Shown here one piece after another: positions 39,001 to 50,016 of a stretch of DNA of 64,000 nucleotides. Position numbers and translations under genes: made by a program. Source of the DNA: Warburgia ugandensis (taxonomy: Eukaryota; Streptophyta; Magnoliopsida; Canellales; Canellaceae). The stretch is from positions 47,266,057 through 47,330,056 of the forward strand of contig CP141137.1 of assembly GCA_035236585.1 (NCBI GenBank), given 5' to 3'. Below the pieces are notes generated by a model, which had not been told where the DNA came from, did no database searches, and saw nothing but the letters and a program-made list of their open reading frames with translations. Numbering within the stretch: the stretch's first letter is position 1; each line of letters begins with the position of its first letter.

Positions 39001-39945
39001 AAGGACATTTACAAGTTCCTTGACCCTTCTCTTGTCTTTCAATTGGACCATTTGCCTAAGGACAAACAAAGTGAAGATATCATTCCTGGTCTCATGACTT
39101 GTGCGAAGGGGCAAGCATTACTGATTCCCTACAAAAGCGGGTACGTTGTAACATAGGTTGCTTAATTATGCCATTTTAATTTCACAATTCATAGTTTCAT
39201 ACACATGAATACTACATCAATTAAGATTAGAGAAAATTCAATTGAACTATTATTTTTATAGGTCCCATTGGATGTTGCTAGCTTTGGATGTGCATGGTGT
39301 CCATGCAATTTTTTTTTATTCATGCGGAGCACACATTCGGGAACACCTTATGGAAATTATAAACAAGTAAGTCTTTATTATTCTTTTTATTATAATATAA
39401 CTACTCACCTGGAAACTATAATAATATTCATAATCTAATGCTTTTCAATTATATGTGTGTAGAGCATGGTATAAATGGGCTGAGAGGGAAGGCATTCACC
39501 ACCCACCAAAACTCAACTAGAAGAAGGCCAAGGTACAGTTTACTAATTACTGCTCTTTAGACTCTTTCATATAATTTTAAACTTGAACTTGTTGGAAATT
39601 ATATTTTGAAACTTTTCTGTTGTCTTTGGTGGCATTGTTTTGCAATGCCCTAAACAAAAATCAAATTGGGAGTGTGGATATTATATTCTTAGATACATGA
39701 GAACCCTCATTCGCAATGGAGTTTCAGTCTCACAATTGAGAAAGGTAACACTTAGACTTACTGACCAAAGTTGCACTTTTGATTTGTATATTTCCTGACT
39801 TAATTCAAGATTACATGTCTGATCTCTAAACTAAGTTATTATATGTTTCTTGTAGGTGGATTTTGGAACCAAGAGTTACTCCCAATTGGATCTAGATGAT
39901 ATTAGAATGGAATGGACAGATCATATTATGAATTTTAATTTGTAG
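36090..39945 (+). pseudogene. Second gene of the hAT element: Transposase_24-like, DUF8039-like and Ulp1-like protease; damaged
   Basis: Exons read by frame: 36090-36440, 36591-36806, 36905-36997, 37090-37212, 37359-37775, 37899-38159, 38263-38361, 38628-38846, 38967-39140, 39262-39366, 39463-39532, about 39646-39744, and 39856-39945. Exons 1-7 join in frame (520 codons). Exon 2 (GAGEAWRKWKSELARKYI) resembles plant Transposase_24 of En/Spm-associated genes. Exon 6, with LPFPVKGDDVETVGDAIGY, resembles DUF8039. Exons 9-13 resemble a Ulp1/C48 protease: SHWMLLALD supplies His and QKSNWECGYYILRYM supplies Gln and Cys. Lesions: +1 shift with TGA near 38696, TAG at 39518-39520 where Trp is expected, a lost AG acceptor before exon 12, and Tyr where the catalytic Asp is expected (FFYSCG). 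Probably inactive as a protease. Confidence 0.72.
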
Positions 39946-41036
39946 TTCAGTGATGTAAAATTGTAAATGAATGTATATTAGCATTCATGTATATACATTT
40001 TACTCAAATATAATACAAAGATCAGTTCATTTCAATGAATGTGTTCTATTTTTCTTTTGATTGAAGTACACTATATCAATATATGTGCTTTCTTTGTTTC
40101 AAACTTTCAAATTTCATTGATGTGATTGTGAAGTTGGTGTTTTCATCAGCAAATGGGTTAATTATCAATTTTCAATGATGGCTTAGATCAGCAGATGGGT
40201 TGTATTGTATCATGTATGTACATACAATCTACAGATACAGTATGGGTGGTTGATATCATATCATGTATTGGAGAGGGAGTCATATATGGAATGGAGGTTG
40301 ATGATTGAAATTACTGATATATACTGAAGTTGTAGATATGATTCATATGAATATGATACCAAAAAACTTTCAAATTTCAATGATGTGATTGTGAAGTTGG
40401 TGTTTTGAATGGAGACCTGATGGACATCCCTGCCTATACAGGCAATTTCATTCATTTGCCGAGGAATGAGGATAAAATTAAAAATGCCAAAGTTCGAATG
40501 ATTGTCGCATTGGTGCACACTGGGTCTATTGGCAATTGGAATGATATAGTCATGGAGATGGTGCTAAGTGATTGATATGTTGGGCAATTGTGATGATTGG
40601 AGCCCATGATTCTAAGCTACCAAGTTTCTGACAATCAGAACACAATTGTTTGTGTGAACAGAAAGAGGGATGAGGAAGTTCCACTAGTTGTAATTATATC
40701 ATGTTTGCAAGCTTTCACTTATCTGTTGCCAATCAAATGTGTTTTATCAGAAGCTTGCAAACTGGAAGGTGAAGTTGCTTTGGCTTACATTTCAGGGAAT
40801 CCTGCTTCATTCAGATCTTGAATCACAGATTTCTAGATTATATTTTGTGAATTCCTGTTTATAGTTTGTCACTCTCATGTCTTTGCTTTCTTTTCATATT
40901 CTTTAAGATGCACCCGAACGAGAACCTGGAAGAAGCTGTTCCTCTGAGAATATCTTTATAGTATAAATGTGAGAATAACTCATTAACTCTTAACAGTGGC
41001 TCCAGAAGAACCCTCCATTCTCCAATATAACTTAGT
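39946..41036. other. Downstream region of the second gene, no gene seen
   Basis: AT-rich sequence. A short stretch containing AATTTCAATGATGTGATTG AAGTTGGTGTTTT-like text (written here in two parts) occurs twice, near 40108-40145 and 40372-40405, so part of it is a local duplication. The 74-codon frame at 40597-40821 is unrecognised. Confidence 0.5.
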
Positions 41037-41431
41037 AATATAGGACGGTTAGTGAATAGCCGTCCTATATAAATAGTAATATAGGACGGTTTATGAATAG
41101 CCGTCCTATATAACTAGTAATATAGGACAGTTCGTGAATAGCTGTCCTATATATAACTAGTAATATAGGACGCTTTGTTAATAGCCGTCCTATATATATA
41201 ACTAGTAATATAGGACGCTTTGTTAATAGCCGTCCTATATATATAACTAGTAATATAGGACGGTTTGTGAATAGCCGTCCTATATATAACTAGTAATACT
41301 AATATAGGACGGTTTGTGAATAGCCGTCCTATATATAAGTTATAACTACTTATAAGTTATAACTACTAATATAGGACGGTTTGTGAGTAACCGTCCTATA
41401 TTAGGACGGTTACTCATGAACCGTCCTATAT
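41037..41431. repeat. Palindrome array A4 (9 units)
   Basis: Nine units, period about 42 bp, with arms ATAGGACGGTT and AGCCGTCCTAT and loop TGTGAAT; linkers read ATATAACTAGTA. One unit has GGACAG paired with CTGTCC. Two adjacent units share GGACGC without a matching change. It lies about 230 bp inside the element's right end. Confidence 0.93.
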
Positions 41432-41469
41432 TTTCAAATCATGTCACATGTCACTGTCAAAGTGTTAAG

Positions 41470-41662
41470 GTAATAGGGTCATGAGTGGGTCGCGTGTCAA
41501 ACAGGTAGACACGACGGGTCAAATTCATTAACTCGAACACGACACGATTTTTGGCGTGTCACCCGAAAATGACACGAACACGATAAGACTCGACCCAAAC
41601 CCGCTAAATTTATGTCGGGTTCGAGTCATGTTATCATGTTGTATCATATTTTGCCGCCCCTA
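41470..41662 (-). repeat. hAT right terminus with subterminal repeats
   Basis: Repeats of ACACGAC, GACACGATTTTT, GACACGAACACGA and GACCC-type motifs lead to the terminal TTGCCGCCCCTA. They mirror the left terminus in composition and orientation mix. Confidence 0.8.
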
Positions 41663-42242
41663 ACGCTGGCACAGGCCATAACACCTAGTAGTAATCAACA
41701 TATTTTCCTAGTTTTGAATTGGTTAATAGAATGGGCGACATCAATATGCCTATGAGGATTAAAGTACAAGTGGGACTCGTTATTTCGATGATCACAACCA
41801 TTCAATTGGTTGGGTATGCTATGGATTAGAAATGTATTAAAGTTAACCACCGTCTGATGATTGCAATCCTTCATATGTGGTGCTTTTGATGGTGAATGTA
41901 ATCCAATTGATCTTTTGGGACGCGTGTTAGATATGCGATATTTAAAAATTTCTGCATCGATGATCTTAATCTGCCAATTACTTAACTTTTCGGTCCATGG
42001 CTCACAAGATGAACGGTTTAGATCAGCAAACAACTTGATCTTAATCTTTCCTTCAGATGACTGGAAATTTGCTGCACCATAACACGCGCGGACACATACC
42101 GTAACTGAAAATTTCCGGTATGTAACGGTTTCTGTGACGTGAAACTGTAACTGGCACATGTTCCTCTTTCTCATCTCTTCCTAGAGTTTTGATTTCAATC
42201 AGTTGTTCCTCTTTCAGTCTAGGTTTCCATCTCGTTCACAAA
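41663..42242 (+). promoter_or_regulatory. Upstream region of GEX3
   Basis: 580 bp between the hAT element and the GEX3 start codon, so the gene's promoter must lie here, inside the transposon, or both. I see no clear TATA box. The 159-codon minus-strand frame at 41695-42174 has no recognisable domain and is taken as chance. Confidence 0.45.
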
Positions 42243-45200
42243 ATGGACCGAAACCAGATTCTAGGTCGGATCTTCCTGTTGCAGGTTTCCTGCATTTTTG
42301 CACTCAAGCTCTGCAATTCGGATACCGTGAGATTTGTTTCTGGGGAAGAAACTTCCAAAAGGACAGCAAGTAGGCTTTCAAGGCCTCTTCTGGGAGATGA
42401 TGGAAGGGTTTACACTTGTTTTGAGAGAAATCTCTTCTCATTTTACAGCAATGGCACAATTGCTTGGGATCTTCCTCTCAATTATTTGTGTCATGCTGAT
42501 ATACCTCCAGTATGTGATGACACCGGGAAGGTAATCGCCTGAAATGTGTTTCATGGGTTTCTGCAAATTTGAATCTCTTCTTCTGCTAAAAGTAGTTATA
42601 TTATTTTAAAATTACACAGGGTATTGGCTAAGTGAACGGCATCACTTAGCCAATGGGGATGAATTCATTGGCATAACGTGATGTGTGTGGCACTAAGAAG
42701 ATGAATGGTGAATCACACCTAAAATGGAAGCACTGAGTCATCCGTACTCGGCTAGTGAGAAGCAAAACTGTCGATTATTTGGTTGTTGGGAAGTTACTAT
42801 GTCATGGCTGATAGTGTGCTCTAGGTAAGATCCATCTAGGTGATCTTGATGACCTTAGACATCCACCTGACTAAAATAATACCCCATCAGTGGTAGGCAT
42901 GTAGCCCTGATCAGAGGTGACGGTGCAGGTTATATATGCTGATCATTATGCTACCTAGTTATGTCTAGGATAGCCTAAATTTTTTAGAATGGTAGGTCAT
43001 GACCTCTAGGTGTAATGGGTCCGATACTTGTCATCCTTTCAGGTGCTGGACACTGTACCAAGTGATTCATAGCTTGCTTACTTGAGACCATTACGAGTAT
43101 ACTGGTGTACTATACCTCCTGGTTTTGCATGAGTAGCTGTCTTGAATGTACATTCTTGTGCAATGTACTATCAGTCACCATGTCTCTTGTACTCCTGAAA
43201 ACAATGACGGCTATGGACGGCACAATCACTTGTGTCCTCCATCAGGAAAGTGGCAAGGATGTGTTTATATGCTTGATGAAGCTTAAACATTTGAACCATG
43301 TATTCTGGATTTGCTCACTCGTTGGATTTCTGGTGGGGTTGAAATGAAATTATCAGTGGCAAGAAAGTCACAGCATGTACTGATCTTGACTGTGTTACTT
43401 TTTCTTCTGCACTTCTATTTGTGAAGCTTCTAGTCAATAGCCATTTAGGTGATAACTGTGAATGGTTGCATGAGTGGTTGTCTTGTATGTACATTCTTGT
43501 GCAATGTACTATCAGTCACCATGTCTCTTGTACTCCCGAAAACAATGACAGCTATGGACGGCACAATCACTTGTGTCCTCCATCAGGAAAGTGGCAAGGA
43601 TGTGTTTATATGCTTGATGAAGCTTAAACATTTGAACCCTGATTCTGGATTCGGGCTCGTTGGATTTCTTGAGGGGTTGAAATGAAATTATCAGCGGCAA
43701 GGAATTCACAGCATGTACTGATCTTGACTGTGTTACTTTTTCTTCTGAACTTCTATTTGTGAAACTTCTACTCAATAGCCATTTAGGTGATAACTGTGAA
43801 TGGTTGCTTGGGTGGTGTAGAAACTCTAGTACTCAAACATTTGACATGCTCATGTAAGTCTTGGTTTATTTTCTTGTAGAAGATTCACTGTAACCTCCGA
43901 CCTAAACAAGAAAATAAGGACAACAACTTGAAAAGGAGTGACAATAGAATTTTATTCAACTAGGAAAATGGACGGGCTCCAAGAATTGAGCTATTTTAAA
44001 TGACAAAATCAATATCCAAGTCTATAATCTTATACTTCTGCTGTTCTTAACTTTGTTTAATAAATATCTGCTTCTCTTTCTTCTTCCTTTCTTTGAGTAT
44101 AATGTGCTTTGTCAATATATAGTTTGTTGAAGGCTCTCTGTTTTTACCATCTCTTTGGCCATGACCCAGCATTAGGTACCACTACACTTACAGTTAGCCA
44201 GCAAAAATTGCTTATGAGAATTGTGTTCCCCTTCATCAGTTATTGGTACTTAATATAGCTAGTTTCCCCATCACGATCTCATTTCAGTTTCAGTTTAGAT
44301 TACTTAATTGTTACATTCACCTTGTGTTGCCTACCATGTACAATGAGTTAAGTTCTTATAGTGGGTTGATTTTTTTTAGGAAACTTAATTTCCTTATGTC
44401 CTGATCTGACTTTAGCTACTTAAAGTTATTTTATTTACTTGTTTTCTTATTGCCCCTTGATATAAGTTTTTATCATCTGAAATACTCTTTAAGTAGAGAA
44501 TGTGACCCAAGTCTAGCAGATATATTTGGTTGCAGAAGACAGAGTTCTGAAAATCAGGCCTTCAAATATTGGAACTTCTGAATCTGCCACAGAAGTTTTT
44601 TTTGGACCAGAAGCAGCTGTGAATGGATCAGGTGAAATTATTGGGCTTTCACTTAATACATGGAGTTCATCTATATTGATCAATGTAAAGAATCGTGGAT
44701 TGTTTGCATACATGCTGCATGGGCAATTACTGTGGAGTGCTGGGCCTGTGCTCTATCGGTTTGGTTATCGTCAAGGTTGTAAAGAAAATGTGACAGATTG
44801 CTTCTTTACCTCAGCTCCTGTCATTGATCATTGTGAAGGGAGTATTTATGTAAGATTTTGCAATGGCCTATTTCATTTTGTTTTGCTCTTTCTTACTTTA
44901 TACTGGTAGTGTTTCTGGGATTTTCTTTCTTTGCTTCTTGTCTCAATGGTCCTTGTCTCGTGAACACTTTGGGTTTTCATATTTCAAGTTCTTAAAATGG
45001 TATGTAACAAAAATAGTTTGAGTACAAATTGGATTCCCAATGCAAAGAACAAACTAGATGAAGAAACACTAATTCAATATATAATGATCTACATAGTTGA
45101 TTCTTGCTGAGTTCTTATCCGTTTGCTACTCAAAAACCACATCAAAGGCAGCAGCAGTGATATCTTTGCTACTACTCTACAAGAGCAAGATGTGACCCAA

Positions 45201-48200
45201 CACTTTAAGATACATATCATGTACTTTTTCAATCCATAAATTACTTTTCAACTAAATGATGGGGATTTCCCAAAGTTTCACTTTTAATGTTGAAGTAAGT
45301 CTTCAGCTACTAAGAGTTAAAAATCCTGGTAATGTTTCCTACAATAACATCGAGTCCAGGAAACCAAGATCACCATAAATTTTATGATGTAAAGATATAT
45401 GAAAATCTGTTCCAGATTTCACTTATGCTGACTGCCAGGTTGTTTTAATAACAAGAATCTATTCAATGAAATTAAGGTACAATACAATGAAGGAGTAAGG
45501 GATTACATATATTGATTCTTTTCTCAGGGGATCATCTGATGTGCAGCATTGGTCATCACCCAAATTGATCCTGGCCTATGAAAAGAGTAGAACATTGGCA
45601 GCTAATTGAGTACTGTGGCTTCTACTTGTTTTAGATGGACTGGGGAGACAAGTTTTTGAGATGGAGAGCAAGAAAAAGAAATTTTACGTGACAGGAATAA
45701 ATTTGCATGTCAACAAGGTCATGGCTGCTCTTTTGCACGTTTAACCCTTAATTTCAAATTCACTAGCCGAATTTTGTCAGAGGATGCTCTCTTTTTCATT
45801 TATTGCTTGTGTTCTCCTATAATATCTTTGTGTAAATTGTATCCCTGTTTTTTATGATTTATGTGTGCCTGAGGCATTGCACTTAAAAACTCAGATGTTT
45901 GTCAAGAAACCAGTCAGTTGGTCTCTTTTCAGTGTGTTCTCATGTTAAGATTGTAATGAATGAGTTGTTGATGTTGTTATTAATATTATTATCTGGGTGG
46001 ACAATTTGATAAGAAATCTATTCTCTTCATCTTGCTATTGGAGGGTCTTTCAATAATTTCACTCCATGAGACCAATTCAAGAAAAAACCAAGATCCTGTG
46101 GGATGTACTGAGCTACCACATCCATGTTAAGTTGGGATTTTTAAATGTAAATGCTAGTTGACAATCTAATAGTTTCAATTGTTAATTCCTATCTTGTAAC
46201 ATGATTATTAATTTCAGAGTACATGCCCCTAAAAGTTCTCAGGTTTAATTGATGTCATTCCAGGTCTGGTGGAGTGAGACATGCCTTTAGTTTTGCATAC
46301 TCTAATATCATATGCCACCATATTCAAAAGGCATACTTACTGACACACATCTTTTTATTTTTGCACCTGCAGATCTCAAACAATGAAGGTCAACTTTACT
46401 CATTGTCAGTTCAAATCCCTCACTTCAATTGGATAAAAGATTTCAGTGCATTAGACAAACTGTTTATGATCACTGCAGGAAATAATGGCCACCTTTACCT
46501 TGCTTTCCCAAGAAAGGCTCTCGTGATGGCTCTAGATGTTTCTAATGGAGATGTTCTATGGCAAAGTAATGTTGGTCCATTGAATCTATATGAAAGCTCA
46601 CTTGTTGTTGACTCCAACAGTAAGTATGTGCTGAGAGAATATTTAGAAACATATCAGGGAGAATCACGTTACATGGGTATTTCAACTGAGCCTACACATC
46701 TGATGAATTGGTACTGCACCAATTCCATACCCAGGGTCTACAATTCTACATTCTTTGACTGGCAAGTAGTATGAGCATGGGCTGACCTTTTTCTAAGTGA
46801 AAACTGTCTGCTTCCCGTAAGTTGGTTGTTTTGAGCTTGCCTTCTGTAGTTGCCTCTTGTTGACCCACTTTCAGAAGAAAAAATTGCGAGATTCTTCTGA
46901 TAGGCATGCATACTAATTTTTATCCACCCAGAAGTCATCATCTACTATCATGTTTTAACACCCACATCAGCAATAATCGGCATAGCTAATGTTAGGAAAA
47001 TTCAAGATGTGTTTGGAAACTGTTAAGAAAATTTTGGAAAGAACACTACTAGTTTCTGTTTACAACAAGAAGAGGATTATTTTCTAGACAAAAAATAGGA
47101 AAATCACAGAATGGTGGAAGGGTATGTGGTTACTGGAATAGAATGTGACTTCGATTTTCTTTGCAATGTTCTCAAGAAAAAAATGCTGAAGGACTTGACA
47201 AATTACTTTTGGTTTTAGCTTTAGGTCCAGTACATTCACATCTAATGCAAAAAATGTAAGAATTTTCAAAGTAATCATGGATTTATAGTTTAAAATTTAA
47301 ACAGAGACATCAATAGTAGCTATTTCTCTGAAAAGAAATTCAATTTGTCTATAACTATGCTTTCTGTCGTACCGCAGAGCTGATGATTAAGCAATAATAA
47401 CTAACAGAATCTCTTAATGTATTGTTGTTTCAATGGGAGAAACAGGCTGGATATCTATTGGCTCATTGGATGGTTTTCTGTATTCATTCTCACCCACTGG
47501 AGTTCCCAAGAAGTTTCTGAGAGCGACTGCACTTGATTTGGTTCAAGTCAGCCCTCTTCTTGATTGCTCTGGATATGCAGTTTATGTTTCTCAGACAAGA
47601 ATGGAGGAAAAGACTAGTCATGCTACAGGCGAATACACATACATCTCAGCATCGAAACCAACAAATGTAGTCTTAACTATGTTGGTTCCTGCCACTGGAA
47701 CTGTCTATTGGACAAAAAATTATCCTGGTAAATCATGACATAAATATGATTTTTGACTTGAAGATTCCGTACTCTGTCAATATGGTAAATATTCTCAAGA
47801 AGGCTCGTGATTGTATTCATACTTATTGATTTCTCTGTCTGCATCAGATGAAAATTTGCCTTTATTATTGTTCAAGAGCAATCTACGCCAATTTACAGTG
47901 GACGAGAGAATTATTCTTGCTTTTATAACTTCAGCAAGTGAGGTTCCATAATCAAGCTTTTATGTTTCTTGGCAAGCCCTAAAATTATCCTTCCCATGAA
48001 TGACATATGACTTCATGATAGCTGTATTTTTCCTTTTTTACTTTTTATTATGCAGTGTCCTGGACAGAACCTATCTTCATCCATAAGTGAACAGATATCA
48101 AACAGTGGAATAGCATGTATCTAAAAGAACAAGTCTGCCAATGCCCTTGGCCTTTTAATAAGTACCATAATTTAGTGGATAGCTGTTGTGAATTTTGATG

Positions 48201-49862
48201 GAACGATTTTGTCTTTTTTTGTTGACCATATTAGTTGTTGCTGTTTCCAAATGTTAATGATTGTTGGCTAAGATTTCTGGATAGTTTGGTGGTATCTTGA
48301 ACAAATACTTATCTGTATCAAAAATTACTGGTTCGAATGATGATCAACACCAAAGATTAGATTACAAGGTTGTACCAGTCATCCTCCACACGGGTGACCG
48401 TGATGATCTCATGCTTTAGTGTTTGCCATTCCCAGGGAAAAAGTGGTTGATTGTGCATATTTAGATCCAAAATTATGAGTATGCTCTTGTTTGACCAAGC
48501 GAGTTGCTGGTTGTACAAGCATAATGTGTGTCAACTTGACAGCATTTTCTAGATGAGTGCAACATAAACATCTACTCCTTGTCAATTTTTTGTCATTTTA
48601 ATTTTCAAATAATGCAACTCTCTTCCACACGTTAGTAATTAGGAAATTACAAATCTTTGACCAATATCATTTTCTTCTGTGCAGAAATGGGAAAACCCCT
48701 GCCATGTCGCACCAAAGGTAATAACCTATAGTCATCATTAATCCAATCATTGCATTCTTGTTACCCAAACATCAATTAAACAGGATTACGTTGTTTTTTT
48801 TTTACCAGATCAGAAGCTTGTTTTGAGCTGTTCTCAGACAAATGCCAAGAACCTCAGCATCTATACAGGTTAAACAGTACTTAGACATATTTGAAACAAT
48901 AGCATTCTTGTATGATGCATTCATGTGACCTCATTCTCTTTATCTGCAGGCAATGAAAGGACAATTCTACTGTTCTTGTCATTACAGTTTGTGGTGTTAA
49001 TTGTACTCGCAGGACTTGTGCGGTTCTGTTGTATATTTTGGAGAAAAAAGAAGATTCAGAAAAAAGACGTGGGTAAATTCCTAGAGAAGAGGGTAAGCAA
49101 CCTTGGCAAACAAAATAACAATTTTATGCCATTATAATCCAGACTAATGTTTGCTCCTTATGTTAGCGCTCACTTCATGAAAAGAAGAAACAATATGATA
49201 AGACCATAACGGAGCTTAGTCAAAAGGTCGCAGAGGAGGCTGTGGCCAATGAAGTGCTAGAGGAACTGGGAGATATGGTAAGGGAGAGGGAAGGGATAGA
49301 GAGAAAGCTATCAACAACATACAGTTTGGGTAGAGATCAAGTTGGGTCACAGTCAAGGTCACTCCTTCCATTGTACAATGGGAAGCCCAAGAGCTACTCT
49401 TTTCAAAGCTCAAGAAAAGAGAGTGTGACTATCTTTCACACACTTAGCGATGCTTCTTCAGGAGAAGGAAGCATCAGTGGTGATAGTATTAGCAGTAGCC
49501 ACAGTACTAGCACAAACAGCAGCCAAAGAGCGGTGACTTGGTATTCCTGTGGAGACAAGGAGTCAGCTGTGAAAGGAAAGGCACCTATTGAATTTGAGCC
49601 TTCTTGCAGTGAGATGATGTGTGAAGATGCACTCCAAGAGAGCCCCTTAGGCACCACATCAGGATCGAAGGGATACACAAATCCTCTGTATATTGAGCAA
49701 CCTTACGGCGACAGCAATGATTCAAGGGAAACAAAAATGAAAGGGGAGGAGGAAGAACTTGTTATGGGGCCCGTGCGGCAGGAGGCAGCTAGCAGGTCTT
49801 GGCTGAAGAGAAGACGGACCCTGTCCACTAAGCATCAAGAATCACTTCCTAGATCACTATAG
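42243..49862 (+). CDS. GEX3: GAMETE EXPRESSED 3 homologue
   Basis: Nine exons: 42243-42530, 44520-44849, 46373-46619, 47446-47727, 47848-47937, 48685-48717, 48809-48868, 48950-49092 and 49167-49862. They join in frame to 2,169 nt, 722 aa plus stop. Order: N-terminal signal peptide (about 1-25); an extracellular PQQ/beta-propeller-like part with LSRPLLGDDGRVYTC, NVKNRGLFAYMLHGQLLWSA, SIGSLDGFLYSFSPTGV and LLDCSGYAVYVSQT; one membrane segment at about 448-470 followed by WRKKK; then a cytosolic tail with RKLSTTYSLGRD and ESVTIFHTLSDASSGE. These match Arabidopsis GEX3, a plasma-membrane protein of gametes and pollen tube guidance. Intron 1 (2.0 kb) contains a 340-bp tandem duplication. No broken exon was seen; the tail is Ser-rich. 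Confidence 0.93.
43128..43805 (+). repeat. 340-bp tandem duplication in GEX3 intron 1
   Basis: Two copies, about 43128-43468 and 43469-43805, offset by 338-341 bp and nearly identical by eye, for example ACATTCTTGTGCAATGTACT at 43150 and 43491. The short frames inside both copies are not recognisable coding sequence. Confidence 0.92.
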
Positions 49863-50016
49863 TCTGACCCAGATGTTACTGAGTTTTCATATGAATAACT
49901 GAGAGAAGGACCCGTGCAGCAGGAGACACGTAGCAGGTGTTGGCTAAAGAGAAGAAGAACCCTGTCCACTAATCATTAAGAATCACATCCTAGATCACAA
50001 TAGATTGACCCAGACA
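49770..50016 (+). repeat. Tandem duplication of the GEX3 3' coding end
   Basis: The last coding stretch (about 49770-49872) recurs at about 49911-50016 in the 3' flank. Shared runs include AAGAGAAGA, ACCCTGTCCACTAA, AAGAATCAC and CCTAGATCAC, with scattered differences. The second copy has its own stop and is not in frame with the gene end, so it is presumably untranslated. Confidence 0.88.

Larger units (their letters stand above)
28226..41662. mobile_element. Large hAT-like transposon carrying two divergent genes
   Basis: 13,437 bp. The left end begins TAGGGGTGGCAATTCGGG; the right end closes TTTTGCCGCCCCTA, an inverted repeat of TAGGGGTGGCAA with one mismatch. Flanking octamers ATTGTGGC and ACGCTGGC agree at 5 of 8 positions, a weak but position-correct match for the 8-bp hAT target duplication. 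Both subterminal regions carry many ACACGA/TCGTGT repeats. Inside are a minus-strand hAT transposase, a plus-strand second gene and four palindrome arrays placed one on each side of each gene. Alternative: two or more elements merged by nested insertion; I found no internal terminal repeats or target duplications to support that. Confidence 0.72.

Noticed and set aside
34311-41431. Separate CACTA (En/Spm) element between arrays A3 and A4
   Set aside because: The arms resemble En/Spm subterminal repeats and the gene is En/Spm-like, but no CACTA terminal motif or flanking duplication was seen, and the same arrays also flank the hAT transposase. Kept as the main alternative.
41695-42174. 159-codon minus-strand open frame upstream of GEX3
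   Set aside because: No recognisable domain, no splice or start context, and it occupies the GEX3 upstream region; most likely chance.
43105-43685. Short frames in GEX3 intron 1 as extra exons
   Set aside because: They lie in a tandem duplication, have no counterpart in the GEX3 family, and exon 1 joins exon 2 in frame without them.
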